A stretch of 64,000 nt of DNA from Bacteroidota bacterium (GTDB taxonomy: Bacteria > Bacteroidota > Bacteroidia > Cytophagales > Cyclobacteriaceae): assembly GCA_023417785.1 (NCBI GenBank), contig JAEZEH010000089.1:14795-78794 (forward strand). Reading direction: 5' to 3'. A program made the position numbers and the translations under genes. The notes beneath the pieces are model-generated. The model searched no databases and was not told the DNA's origin. It saw only the letters and a program-made list of their open reading frames with translations. How positions within the stretch are numbered: position 1 is the first letter of the stretch; every line of letters starts with the position of its first letter. Of the stretch, positions 24,419 to 33,127 are shown piece by piece.

Positions 24419-25378
24419 ATGTCTGACCTGCAGGATCAGAAAATTGAATTTCTGGGCGAGAAAGAAATTGGGATAAAACAGAATCAAACTATTCTGGATG
24501 CGGCTCTGGAGGCCGGTCTTCCACACTTTCATGCATGTGGCGGAAACGCCGAATGTTCAACCTGCCGGATAATGGTGGTCGAAGGCATGGAAGGCCTCAC
24601 GCCGGTGAATGAAGCTGAAGCCAGTCTGCGCGAGTTAGTTCCGTTTCCGCCGAAGATCCGGCTGGCCTGTCAGACCGGGGTTAACCGCGGCCCCGTCAAA
24701 ATAAAACGAATCATTCTGGATCAGACTGACCTGGCCAATCCGATAAAGAAAAAAATTACCGATGAGCATTGTAAACTCGGTGAGAAACGCGAACTGGTTC
24801 TTTTTTTTCTCGATATACGCAATTTCACTCCATTCGTAGAAACGTATCTTCCTTATGACGTGATCCATGTGATGCGCGGATCATATATTATTTTTAACGA
24901 CATCATTAAAAGACATCAGGGAATAATTATTGATACGTCGGGTGACGGATTTTATGCTGTATTCGGGATGAACTGCAACACCAACACTGCAGCCGCACAG
25001 GCGATTGATGCAGGCTATGAGATCATTGAGGAGTTTGGTAAATTCAATGAGACGTACCTGGATTCGTACTTCGGAATGCGGTTGGATATTGGCATCGGCG
25101 TACACTGCGGTCAGGTGATCGTGGGTGAGGTGTTGGTAGGACAAAAAAGCCACTTGAGCGTGATGGGGCTTGCCGTTAACATCGCGGCACGCATTCAAAA
25201 CAGCACCAAAAAGCTCAATAACAGTTTCATCGCTTCGGATGAAGTCGTGCAGCTGTCAGGTCGGGGAGATGAGGGCGAAAAACGCATTGTAAAAATGAAG
25301 GGCGTAAACCACGTATATAAAGTGCGCCTGATTGGTACCCCTTACGAATCACTTGTCTCAATACATCCAAAAAAATAG
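24419..25378 (+). CDS. ferredoxin-class III nucleotidyl cyclase fusion
   Basis: The 319-residue protein has an N-terminal 2Fe-2S ferredoxin domain (about 7-100) with cysteines C40, C46, C49 and C84. The spacing C-x5-C-x2-C-x34-C is adrenodoxin-like. A class III adenylate/guanylate cyclase domain follows (about 125-310). Both metal aspartates are present (D132 in LDIRNFT and D176 in SGDGF), as are the asparagine and transition-state arginine of AVNIAAR. The residue that is usually the purine-selecting lysine is D172, and the usual T/D partner is serine, so ATP versus GTP preference is unclear. It likely makes a cyclic nucleotide under redox control in the cytoplasm. It lies 61 bases after modC. 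Confidence 0.9.
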   Translation: MSDLQDQKIEFLGEKEIGIKQNQTILDAALEAGLPHFHACGGNAECSTCRIMVVEGMEGLTPVNEAEASLRELVPFPPKIRLACQTGVNRGPVKIKRIILDQTDLANPIKKKITDEHCKLGEKRELVLFFLDIRNFTPFVETYLPYDVIHVMRGSYIIFNDIIKRHQGIIIDTSGDGFYAVFGMNCNTNTAAAQAIDAGYEIIEEFGKFNETYLDSYFGMRLDIGIGVHCGQVIVGEVLVGQKSHLSVMGLAVNIAARIQNSTKKLNNSFIASDEVVQLSGRGDEGEKRIVKMKGVNHVYKVRLIGTPYESLVSIHPKK

Positions 25379-25444
25379 CTATAAGAAATCTGGGTTGGAA
25401 CTAAACCACTAATTTGCTTGTAGATCCAAAGTAATGTTGACCTT

Positions 25445-26155
25445 ATGATGATACGGCGGTTATTTTTATGCCTGTTTTTTATTCTGAATATCGCGTCGGT
25501 TGCGTGTGCGCAAAAGGGCTCCGAACTTTCGCCGGATGAATTTTTAAAAATTCTTGACTCGGAGAATACGCCTCAGTTACTGGATGTGAGGACCCAGGGC
25601 GAATTCCGAAAGGGATATATCGAAGGGGCGATGAATTATGATATAAACTCCAGAGACTTTAAGTCCCACGTCGGTTCCCTCGATAAATCAAAGCCCGTGT
25701 TTGTGTATTGTTTGTCGGGAGGCCGTAGTGCCAAAGCTGCGGCTTATATGAGGCGAAGCGGTTTCAAAGAAGTTTACGAGCTGAAGGGGGGAATGATGGC
25801 GTGGAATGGCACGAAAAAACCGGTAGTAAAACTGGAAGACTCTTCCGCCGGTATGACAGTCGATAGTTTTCGTAAAAGTGTGGAAGGCGATAATCTGGTG
25901 CTGGTTGACTTTTACGCGAAGTGGTGCGCCCCCTGTAAACGAATGGCGCCGTATTTTGAGACGCTGAAGCATGAGTACGAGGGACGGATGACGCTCCTGA
26001 AGGTAGATGCCGACGCAAATTCAATCCTCGTTGACGAACTCTCGGTGCATGCGCTTCCCACAATGTATTTGTACAAAGACGGAAAGCAAGTATGGTCTCA
26101 TACGGGCTACCTTACAAAGGAAAAGATCGAGCAAAAAATAAAAGAAAATCTCTGA
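25445..26155 (+). CDS. exported rhodanese-thioredoxin fusion
   Basis: The 236-residue protein has a signal peptide (about 1-24), a rhodanese domain (about 28-125) with the active loop CLSGGRSA near residue 83, and a thioredoxin domain (about 135-236) with the redox motif WCAPCK near 158-163 and cis-proline in ALPTMYLY. The fusion should act in the periplasm, where the thioredoxin part could release sulfur from, or reduce, the rhodanese persulfide. It is convergent with cydB, with five bases between the stops. The membrane electron source is not visible. Confidence 0.92.
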   Translation: MMIRRLFLCLFFILNIASVACAQKGSELSPDEFLKILDSENTPQLLDVRTQGEFRKGYIEGAMNYDINSRDFKSHVGSLDKSKPVFVYCLSGGRSAKAAAYMRRSGFKEVYELKGGMMAWNGTKKPVVKLEDSSAGMTVDSFRKSVEGDNLVLVDFYAKWCAPCKRMAPYFETLKHEYEGRMTLLKVDADANSILVDELSVHALPTMYLYKDGKQVWSHTGYLTKEKIEQKIKENL

Positions 26156-26160
26156 CTTCG

Positions 26161-27177
26161 TTAGTCAGTGGCCGCGTCTGTTCTTTCGATGGACTTAAAG
26201 CTGTAATACAGATAAAAAAGTGCGGGAAGAATAAAAATGCTTCCAATCAAGAGCGCCCAGCCCAATGCGTTTATGGCAGGTTCCGGAGCCTGGTTGTGCA
26301 GAGATAACGTTGTTTCCTGCATCAGAATAAAATCCGGGTAGTGCGCGTACGTCACGGCAAGAAGAATCATTGTGACCTGTACGCCGGCGAGAATACGGGG
26401 TATCCAAATGGAATTCCTTCCCACAAAGTACCACAATAAGACAAGTGAAGCGGTTGCAATCACGACTGCGAGGATACTTATGATGTTTCCGAACACCCAA
26501 TCAAATAAGGGGATTCCGTCTATAGTTGCGGCCAGGAACACCACTGCTCCGGCAAGAAACGATGCCAGATTCATGAATCCGGCCTTGCGAACAAATCGTT
26601 TTCTATCTGATTCGTCATCGGCTTCAGCGATAAGATATACGGCAGCGAGAAATCCACACAACGCCACCGTGAAGAATCCGACGCTGACAGAGAACAAATT
26701 CAGCCATCCGAAGACATAGGCGTCAGCGAAATTTGTTGCATCGCGTTTGATGTGTCCTGAAACGGAACTGCCTGCCAGAATACCAAGGAACAAGGGTGTG
26801 ATAAAACTCGAAGAAATAAAGACTCTGTTATAGATCGTGTGCGACTTGTCTTTTACCGCGTCGTAATGCCGGAAGATAAAAGCGGTACCCCGGGCGATGA
26901 TACCGAGTAACATGATGGCTAACGGAATGTGAAGCGACACCGACATCTGGCTGTAGATTTCCGGAAAGCCAACGAACAGAATTACGATGGCTATGATCAG
27001 CCACATATGATTCGCTTCCCAGATCGGCCCGATGGCGTGATAAAGTGTTGTGCGGGTGCGTTTTCTGTTCTTCCGCGAAGTAAACATTTCAATGATACCC
27101 GCGCCGAAATCTGCTCCACCCAGTAGCAGGTAAAGAAGAATCGATAACCATAGGTACGCGATTACAACGATATCCAT
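26161..27177 (-). CDS. cydB: cytochrome bd oxidase subunit II
   Basis: The 338-residue protein has eight or nine membrane helices and the CydB N-terminal signature (LYLLLGGADFGAGIIEMF, about 15-32). It is the structural partner of CydA in the quinol:oxygen oxidoreductase of the inner membrane. It starts one base after the cydA stop, so the two are cotranscribed and coupled. Length is shorter than E. coli CydB (about 379), as is usual for the CIO-like branch. No cydX-like small gene is seen. Confidence 0.93.
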   Translation of the reverse strand: MDIVVIAYLWLSILLYLLLGGADFGAGIIEMFTSRKNRKRTRTTLYHAIGPIWEANHMWLIIAIVILFVGFPEIYSQMSVSLHIPLAIMLLGIIARGTAFIFRHYDAVKDKSHTIYNRVFISSSFITPLFLGILAGSSVSGHIKRDATNFADAYVFGWLNLFSVSVGFFTVALCGFLAAVYLIAEADDESDRKRFVRKAGFMNLASFLAGAVVFLAATIDGIPLFDWVFGNIISILAVVIATASLVLLWYFVGRNSIWIPRILAGVQVTMILLAVTYAHYPDFILMQETTLSLHNQAPEPAINALGWALLIGSIFILPALFYLYYSFKSIERTDAATD

Positions 27178-27178
27178 T

Positions 27179-28504
27179 TTAAGCGAGGGTTGAAGGTGAT
27201 GACTTGTCGTGGATCACGGGCACCATTCGAATCTGTCGCATAAGCAGGAAGAGGACGATTACACTAAGCATGACATAGATGCCGGTGTAGATATAAAACC
27301 AATACTGAATTCCCGGCATTGGAGTTACGGCCTCGCTGGTTCGCATAATGCCGTGAATGATCCAGGGTTGGCGGCCTACTTCGGTAACTGTCCAGCCAGC
27401 TTCGACGGCGATGAATCCCAAAGGCGTGGCAATGGCAAAAAGCAGAAGGAACCATCGTTTCCCGCGCCAGCTTTTCTTTTTGAAGCTGATGGCGTATAAA
27501 ATGGCGAGAAGCACCATAAACATTCCGATCCCAACCATTATCTGAAAGGCGATATGAGTTATTAACACGGGCGGATGATTCTCGGGAGGAATAGTATCCA
27601 GCCCTTTGACTTCATCGTGGAAGTTGCCATGTACAAGGAAACTCAGCATGCCGGGCAATTCGATCGCATAGTCGACACGCTGATTTTTTTCATCGGGCAG
27701 TCCCCCGATCAGAAGGGGGGCCGATTTTTCGGTTTTGAAAAGCGCCTCCATTGCGGCAAGTTTAGCCGGCTGCCGTTTGGCCACATCCTTCGCCGAAAGG
27801 TCTCCGCTTATTGGCTGAAGGATGGCGGCAACTGCTGCAAACGCGACAGAGATTCGAAACGCTTTGGTGTGAAACTCTTTGTTTTTGTTTTTCAGAATTA
27901 GCCAGGCATGTACACCGGCAACGGCGAATCCGGTAGCAGCGAACGCGGCCAGGGTCATATGCAGTGCCTGAAAGAGCCATGCGTCATTGAACATAGCCGC
28001 GATAGGGTCGATGTTAAGGTATTGTCCGTCAACGAAGTCAAATCCGGCGGGGCTGTTCATCCATGCATTTGCCGCAACCACGAGGATGCCCGAAGCGAGT
28101 CCGGAAACGCCGACGATAACTCCGGTGAACCAGTGAAACCAGGGATTGAAACGATTCCAACCATAGAGAAAGAAACCCAGCGCAATGGCTTCGATAAAGA
28201 AGGCGGTTCCTTCGAGCGAGAAAGGCATTCCGAAAATTGGTCCGGCATGTCGCATGAATTCCGGCCAGAGCAAGCCCAACTCGAACGAGAGAACTGTTCC
28301 CGATACGGCGCCCGTAGCGAAGAAGATAGCCACGCCCTTGCTCCAGGCTATGGTGAGATCACGGTAAACTGGTTGACGTGTTTTGAGCCACTTAAAATGG
28401 GATACAGCCATAAAGAATGGCATCACCATACCGATACAGGCATAGATGATATGGAAACCCAGAGACAGCGCCATTTGCAATCTGGCCGCGAGCAAGTCGT
28501 CCAT
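27179..28504 (-). CDS. cydA: cytochrome bd oxidase subunit I
   Basis: The 441-residue protein carries the heme ligands of CydA: the N-terminal histidine in GFHIIYACIG (H18), the GLLWPEF segment, LFQALHMTLAA (second heme b ligand) and the GRQPWIIHG motif. It oxidises quinol and reduces O2 to water with high affinity at the inner membrane. At 441 residues it is about 80 shorter than E. coli CydA, the mark of the short Q-loop, cyanide-insensitive-oxidase-like branch. The gene is read from a good Bacteroidota promoter ending about 20 bases before the start. Confidence 0.94.
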   Translation of the reverse strand: MDDLLAARLQMALSLGFHIIYACIGMVMPFFMAVSHFKWLKTRQPVYRDLTIAWSKGVAIFFATGAVSGTVLSFELGLLWPEFMRHAGPIFGMPFSLEGTAFFIEAIALGFFLYGWNRFNPWFHWFTGVIVGVSGLASGILVVAANAWMNSPAGFDFVDGQYLNIDPIAAMFNDAWLFQALHMTLAAFAATGFAVAGVHAWLILKNKNKEFHTKAFRISVAFAAVAAILQPISGDLSAKDVAKRQPAKLAAMEALFKTEKSAPLLIGGLPDEKNQRVDYAIELPGMLSFLVHGNFHDEVKGLDTIPPENHPPVLITHIAFQIMVGIGMFMVLLAILYAISFKKKSWRGKRWFLLLFAIATPLGFIAVEAGWTVTEVGRQPWIIHGIMRTSEAVTPMPGIQYWFYIYTGIYVMLSVIVLFLLMRQIRMVPVIHDKSSPSTLA

Positions 28505-28523
28505 AACGATTGTTTAAGTGTAT

Positions 28524-28552
28524 CAAATATACAGGGTAACCCTTCACACAAA
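28524..28552 (-). promoter_or_regulatory. cydAB promoter
   Basis: On the minus strand the -7 box is TATATTTG, a perfect match to TAnnTTTG, and a TTTTG element lies 17 bases upstream as the -33 box. Transcription would start just before the cydA ATG, giving a short leader. The GGGTAACCC palindrome inside the spacer could bind a regulator. Confidence 0.65.
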
Positions 28553-28766
28553 AGGGCTGCTGCCAGAAACTTCTCCGGGTGGAAATGTTTTCAGGAAAGT
28601 CGCGCGGGCAGGATTCCGTATTAAGAAATAATAATGAGAGTATGTTTTGGTTAAGTATCCTGACCATGTTCCAAATATCCCCTCATTTTGCAGGTTGTCG
28701 ATTGGGCTATGGATTATCAGCGCGTTGACCATACCTTTGATCAAGATTAAAGACAACTATAGACAG

Positions 28767-28803
28767 TAAATATCCCCGGGGTCCAGGATCCTGGGGATAT
28801 TTA
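28767..28803. terminator. strong hairpin, probable terminator
   Basis: Perfect 11-bp arms (TAAATATCCCC and GGGGATATTTA) enclose a second palindrome, CCAGGATCCTGG. A T-rich run follows on the plus strand. On the minus strand it lies about 80 bases after the stop of the 28885-29229 gene, which makes it that gene's likely end. Confidence 0.55.
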
Positions 28804-28884
28804 TTTTAGGGCATATCCGAACAAATCGTACTGTAGTCCAACCGGCCAACGGTATGGATACTGCTCCCCGAGTTGCGAACCCAA

Positions 28885-29229
28885 TCAATAATTGTATTTC
28901 TTGAAAATCCGGTCCAGCTCTTTATGGAACAGATCCCTGTGCGTAGTGGCCAGTGAAGCGGAATTGAGGTTCTGGATCTGCTTGATGAGTGAACCGTAAT
29001 GCGAAAGGTCAATGGGAGAATTCTGCAGGTCTTTGAGGTCTCTTTTCAGGAATTCGGCTTTCACCTTGCTCAAATCTTTCCCGTATTGTTCAAGAAACCA
29101 GGACTTAACGTTTCCTTCGATCAGGAAATCACTTATAAGGCTATTTCTAACTCCGCGGACCAGATCAATGATCCTTTCCATCGACAATCGTACTTCCTGA
29201 ACTTCCTTATCCTCCCGGGGTAACATCAT
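28885..29229 (-). CDS. hypothetical helical protein
   Basis: The 114-residue protein is mostly charged helices (MERIIDLVRGVRN, WFLEQYGKDLSKVKAEFLKRDLKDLQN, LFHKELDRIFKKY) with no signal peptide, membrane helix or recognised domain. Composition is clearly coding-like. An inverted repeat (29229-29267) lies across its start region. It has no partner on the same strand. Function unknown. Confidence 0.68.
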   Translation of the reverse strand: MMLPREDKEVQEVRLSMERIIDLVRGVRNSLISDFLIEGNVKSWFLEQYGKDLSKVKAEFLKRDLKDLQNSPIDLSHYGSLIKQIQNLNSASLATTHRDLFHKELDRIFKKYNY

Positions 29230-29431
29230 CAGACTTTAATAGATTTGAATTTAAGATAAAAGTCTGAATCTGGAAGGTTTTTTTTCTCGCTGAACAAAGT
29301 TTTTTTTCGCTACGTGAATGTCGCCGACTTGCGATATGGTCTTACCCTAAGCCACAGGTGGTTCAAACGGATGTGTTCAAGCGTGACTGGCATAGAATTT
29401 TTACACACACTGCCAAAACCAATCTTCGGCA

Positions 29432-29677
29432 ATGCGTTACGTGTGGATTAAAGAAGACGATTCCAAAGCATTCAAATCCTTTCTTTCCGGAAACGAAATC
29501 GAGGTTGGGCTTTACGTCAATTCAACCGGAGCCATCCACCCCGGAAATGAATTAGAGATTTTTTATGGGGAGGACACCAGTGACACGTATAGGGCGCAAG
29601 TAAAACGGAAAGAATTTCTACCCGCGTCCGGTCAGGCTGAAAAACTCTTTCTTACTCTGAGTCTCATCAAGATCTAG
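29432..29677 (+). CDS. small hypothetical protein
   Basis: An 81-residue protein (MRYVWIKEDDSKAFKSFL ... FLTLSLIKI) with alternating hydrophobic residues, compatible with a small beta-rich fold. No family is recognised. It lies 154 bases before pgeF on the same strand. An overlapping frame starting at 29358 is less protein-like. Moderate support only. Confidence 0.6.
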   Translation: MRYVWIKEDDSKAFKSFLSGNEIEVGLYVNSTGAIHPGNELEIFYGEDTSDTYRAQVKRKEFLPASGQAEKLFLTLSLIKI

Positions 29678-29831
29678 TTCTGAACAAATAAAACTGTCAG
29701 TCTGCAAACCGTGTTTATGCAACGGGGAGATCATTTCGATCGATTGAATTCCATATAACAACTCGTAAATCCGTCAGGCAATTTTTCCCGCGTATCGCTT
29801 TAATCTTAACTTGCCCATTTAAGCGAAACCG

Positions 29832-30605
29832 ATGAATAATATCATCATAAACAGACTGCCCCTTTGGCAATTCGATCTATTCGGTACGCAGACGGGCATC
29901 AACCATTTTGTTACTGACAGGCAAAGCGACGTCGATGGGGAACCCTTTACCTTGAGCTATTCAAGTCATCCCGACCAGAATTTCGTAGACAATAACCGGC
30001 GAAAACTCGCGGAAGCTATTGGCATTCCTTCAGACAGGTTGTTCTTTCCCTCACAAGTCCATGGAACACGAATCGTATCGGTAACCGCCGATACGACCAA
30101 AGACGAGTTGATGGAGACGGATGCACTTATTACTACTGAAAGCACGCTCTGTATTGCCGTGATGTCGGCCGACTGCGTACCTATTCTATTATACGATCCC
30201 GCTAATCAGGTGGTCGCGGCAGTGCATTCAGGTTGGCGAGGTACAGTTGCTACTATTCTTGATAAGACGGTTCGTGTAATGAAGGATAATTACAACACAG
30301 ACCCGCGACATCTTTTGGCAGGAATCGGTCCATCAATCTGCCAGGGCTCATATGAAGTTGGCGAAGAAGTGATAGCTGAAGTGACGAAAACCTTCGGGTC
30401 CTCCGGCGATCTGATTCGGCACACCTCATCCGGCAAAGGAAAACTTGACCTTTGGAAGGCAAACAAAATCCAGCTTCTAGATGCGGGGATAGCTGAGGCA
30501 AACATAGAGGTTGGTGGCCTTTGTACAGTTCAGAACAACGCTCACTTTTTTTCGGCGAGAAAGGGAGATGCGGGAAGGTTTGCTGCAGGGATAATGTTGA
30601 AGTAA
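29832..30605 (+). CDS. pgeF: peptidoglycan editing factor PgeF (YfiH/laccase-domain family)
   Basis: The 257-residue protein has every signature of the PgeF/YfiH family: SADCVPILLYD (about 118-128), AVHSGWRGT (about 137-145), GIGPSICQGSYEVGEEV (about 163-179) and the closing CTVQNNAHFFSARKG. The metal-binding Cys/His set is complete. Family knowledge: these enzymes clear peptidoglycan precursors that carry serine in place of alanine, and some also show polyphenol or purine-nucleoside activity. The gene is single and ends in a clear terminator. Confidence 0.95.
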   Translation: MNNIIINRLPLWQFDLFGTQTGINHFVTDRQSDVDGEPFTLSYSSHPDQNFVDNNRRKLAEAIGIPSDRLFFPSQVHGTRIVSVTADTTKDELMETDALITTESTLCIAVMSADCVPILLYDPANQVVAAVHSGWRGTVATILDKTVRVMKDNYNTDPRHLLAGIGPSICQGSYEVGEEVIAEVTKTFGSSGDLIRHTSSGKGKLDLWKANKIQLLDAGIAEANIEVGGLCTVQNNAHFFSARKGDAGRFAAGIMLK

Positions 30606-30622
30606 GGATTCGTGAAAGCAAA

Positions 30623-30645
30623 AGGCCGGAGAACCGGCCTCTTTC
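30623..30645 (+). terminator. rho-independent terminator of pgeF
   Basis: Seven-base arms (AGGCCGG and CCGGCCT) with an AGAA loop lie 17 bases after the pgeF stop, within a wider GAAAG/CTTTC pairing, and are followed by T-rich sequence. It also lies at the 3' side of the convergent SPW gene. Confidence 0.75.
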
Positions 30646-30661
30646 GTTTCGTAATCTTGAC

Positions 30662-31051
30662 TTAGTGAGCGTGCTTATGTTGTCGTTCATTTGTGACATT
30701 ACTATGCTCAGGTTTTGGGTTCGTCATTGCCGCAGCACCTATCTCTGCAATACCGAGTATCAGATGAGGTAAATAGACATACTCATGGAAACCAAAAATC
30801 CATGGCGACAAAGCCAGGAATATACCCGAGACTATATCAATAGTTAGGTGTGTCTTCATCGGGATCGACCTGGATACACCCAACTCATAGTCAGTAAATA
30901 AACTATATGCGACTGTGCTCAAACCCAGCACCACTGGCACCCAGGTCTCTGCACCTCCGCGCGCGAATCCAAACAGCCATGGGGCGGCTATTAGTAGTAC
31001 ACCCATCAGATAATCCATTATCCCATGGGTTCTGGTTGATATGATTTTCAT
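30662..31051 (-). CDS. SPW-repeat membrane protein
   Basis: The 129-residue protein has four membrane helices and two copies of the SPW-type motif (APWLFGFARG at about 22 and SPWIFGFHEY at about 84), so it is a duplicated two-helix unit. The C-terminus is soluble and rich in His (KHAH), which may bind metal or be incidental. The family is widespread in bacteria with unknown function. It is convergent with pgeF. Confidence 0.88.
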   Translation of the reverse strand: MKIISTRTHGIMDYLMGVLLIAAPWLFGFARGGAETWVPVVLGLSTVAYSLFTDYELGVSRSIPMKTHLTIDIVSGIFLALSPWIFGFHEYVYLPHLILGIAEIGAAAMTNPKPEHSNVTNERQHKHAH

Positions 31052-31305
31052 ATTTCAATTTATTTTTTAACCAGGTAATAAGAAAAAATATACCACATAG
31101 TAGACCGTCCGTTGCTTGTTGTAACCCCTTCCCACCCGGAGTATTTGGTTCCCCATAAAACCCTCTTATAAACGGCTTTAGGGGTCTGGAGATATTATTG
31201 GCTAAACACGATATGGAATGATTTTTTTCGAATCGAGATAACTATGCGTGTTTGGTAACATTATGCAAAGCTGGTTGTTATTATCAACTTTAACCCATTA
31301 AGAAT

Positions 31306-31863
31306 ATGAGCAGTACCCAAAGTCAGGCAGGAACGACAACAAAAACAAAATGGTCGCTGGACCCTGCCCACAGTGAAGTTTCATTCAAAGTGAAACATAT
31401 GATGATCACCAATGTGACAGGTCTTCTTCGGGACTACACGGTAGAAGTCGATGCTAAAGACGAAGGTTTTTCGCACGCAGAAGTGACCTTTGTTGGAAAA
31501 CTGAAATCCATTACTACCGGTAATGAACAGCGGGACGAACACTTGCGTTCAGGCGATTTTTTCGATGTGGAGAATAACGCGGACGTTGTCTTCAAGTCAA
31601 CGAATTACAGCCGGAATGGTGACGAAATAACACTCGAAGGAGATCTGACCATAAAGGGCGTGACACGGCCTGTTGTTTTGGATGTGGAGTTCGGCGGTGT
31701 GCAAAAGGATCCCTGGGGAAATATGAAGGCAGGCTTTACCGTTACCGGGAAACTCAACAGAAAAGACTTCGGATTGAACTGGAACACCGCATTAGAAACC
31801 GGGGGTGTGCTGGTAGGTGATGAGGTTAAGCTAAATTGTGAAATACAACTCGTAAAACAATAA
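31306..31863 (+). CDS. YceI-family lipocalin-like protein
   Basis: The 185-residue protein is a YceI-type beta-barrel: WSLDPAHSEVSFKVKHMMITNVTG (about 16-39), GDFFDVENNADVVFKST (about 82-98), VTRPVVLDVEFGG and the closing DEVKLNCEIQLVK. YceI proteins bind polyisoprenoid or fatty amide ligands. No signal peptide is present here, which suggests a cytoplasmic protein, unlike E. coli YceI. A good terminator follows 22 bases after the stop. Confidence 0.94.
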   Translation: MSSTQSQAGTTTKTKWSLDPAHSEVSFKVKHMMITNVTGLLRDYTVEVDAKDEGFSHAEVTFVGKLKSITTGNEQRDEHLRSGDFFDVENNADVVFKSTNYSRNGDEITLEGDLTIKGVTRPVVLDVEFGGVQKDPWGNMKAGFTVTGKLNRKDFGLNWNTALETGGVLVGDEVKLNCEIQLVKQ

Positions 31864-31885
31864 GGAAGCGTACTCACACTTTCAT

Positions 31886-31916
31886 AAGGACACTGCTATT
31901 GTGGTGTCCTTTTTTG
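31886..31916 (+). terminator. rho-independent terminator of the YceI gene
   Basis: Eight-base arms (AAGGACAC and GTGTCCTT) flank a 10-base loop and are followed by a T-run. Confidence 0.8.
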
Positions 31917-31942
31917 TTTACGTGCACGTCGGCTTCTTTTGT

Positions 31943-31950
31943 TATTTTTG
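31943..31950 (+). promoter_or_regulatory. -7 box before the reductase gene
   Basis: TATTTTTG matches TAnnTTTG and lies 18 bases before the ATG at 31969. The nearest TTG upstream is 26 bases away, longer than usual, so this is tentative. Confidence 0.35.
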
Positions 31951-31968
31951 GGCACGCCGCTATTACGA

Positions 31969-33009
31969 ATGAATCAGTACCAGGACCTTGAAGTGATCCA
32001 AATCCGTCAGGAGACGCGCGATACAAAATCGTTCGTCCTAAGGACGCTGGGGCCAACTAAACTTACCTACAAGCCGGGGCAGTTCCTGACACTGGTGTTT
32101 CCGGGCCATCCAAAAGAAGCACGAAGGTCATACTCCATTTCATCAAGTGATTTTCTAAATGAGCCACTCACAATAACGGTCAAGCGGATTGATAACGGGG
32201 CCTTCTCACGCTTTCTGTTTGATGAATGCCATGTAGGATCCGTCCTCCTGACAATAGGTGCATCGGGATTGTTTACGCTTCCAGACGATGTCGGCAAGTT
32301 CGATTCGCTTATTTTTTTCGCTGCAGGAAGCGGAATTACACCGGTGATCGCGCTGATCAAAGCCGTTTTGTTTAAGGATACCACCCTGCCAGTCCGTTTG
32401 GTTTACAGCAACCATACTCGTGATAGCACAATCTTTCTCAACGAACTTCGGCAGCTTGAAAAAATGTTTCCCAGCCGATTCATGGTTAAGTATTTTTTCA
32501 GCAACGCCCAAAATCTTCTGGAGGCAAGGTTAAACAAGGGACTCGTCGCCGAAATTCTAAATCAGGAGAGATTCTCCTATGGAAAGGATACGCTTTGTTA
32601 TCTATGCGGTCCCCATTCTTATATGCAGATGATCTCTATCACATTGCTAACGGAGGGCGTGCCCGCTGGTAATATCCGACGAGAAATTTTCGATACCATA
32701 AAACCTGTTGTCCGAGTCCGCCCTCCTGATCAGGACGTACACCTGGTAACGATACGCTACCAACACCGGGAGTTCCGGTTTCATGTGCAGTATCCGGAAA
32801 CCATTCTTTCGGTTGCCAAACGAAGTGATATTTTTCTCCCTTACAGTTGTGAAGCAGGAAAATGCGGAACGTGTGCAGCGACATGTCTCGAGGGCAGGAT
32901 CTGGATGTCGTCTAATGAGGTGTTGTCAGATCGGGAGTTGGCCCGGAACAGGGTACTCACCTGTACGGGCTATCCCGTAGGAGGAGATGTTGTTCTCGAT
33001 ATAGAGTAA
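31969..33009 (+). CDS. flavin/2Fe-2S oxidoreductase, PaaE-like
   Basis: The 346-residue protein has an FAD-binding domain (about 5-105; RSYSISSS is the flavin motif), an NAD(P)-binding domain (about 110-235; FFAAGSGITPVIALIKAVL and CYLCGPHSYMQMI) and a C-terminal plant-type 2Fe-2S ferredoxin domain (about 255-345). The last has cysteines in SCEAGKCGTC and a fourth in LTCTGYP. Order and length match PaaE-type ferredoxin-NADP reductase-like electron carriers. It would pass electrons from NAD(P)H to an oxygenase or hydroxylase partner, which is not adjacent. I use the ATG at 31969 since homology starts there; ten more codons are open upstream. Confidence 0.92.
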   Translation: MNQYQDLEVIQIRQETRDTKSFVLRTLGPTKLTYKPGQFLTLVFPGHPKEARRSYSISSSDFLNEPLTITVKRIDNGAFSRFLFDECHVGSVLLTIGASGLFTLPDDVGKFDSLIFFAAGSGITPVIALIKAVLFKDTTLPVRLVYSNHTRDSTIFLNELRQLEKMFPSRFMVKYFFSNAQNLLEARLNKGLVAEILNQERFSYGKDTLCYLCGPHSYMQMISITLLTEGVPAGNIRREIFDTIKPVVRVRPPDQDVHLVTIRYQHREFRFHVQYPETILSVAKRSDIFLPYSCEAGKCGTCAATCLEGRIWMSSNEVLSDRELARNRVLTCTGYPVGGDVVLDIE

Positions 33010-33127
33010 CACTCGACGGTTTTGCTTTTATATATTGTTGCCCGCGATAATGTCAAACCCATACCTGAATTTCTGTGAAACTGGTGTGGTATTGTTTTTT
33101 TATTCAATGGTAATAAAATAACAGCCT

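Larger units (their letters stand above)
28505..28884. other. intergenic region with cyd promoter and a strong hairpin
   Basis: Besides the cydAB promoter and a hairpin (each listed separately) I see no gene in this stretch. The open frames here are short and not protein-like. Confidence 0.5.
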
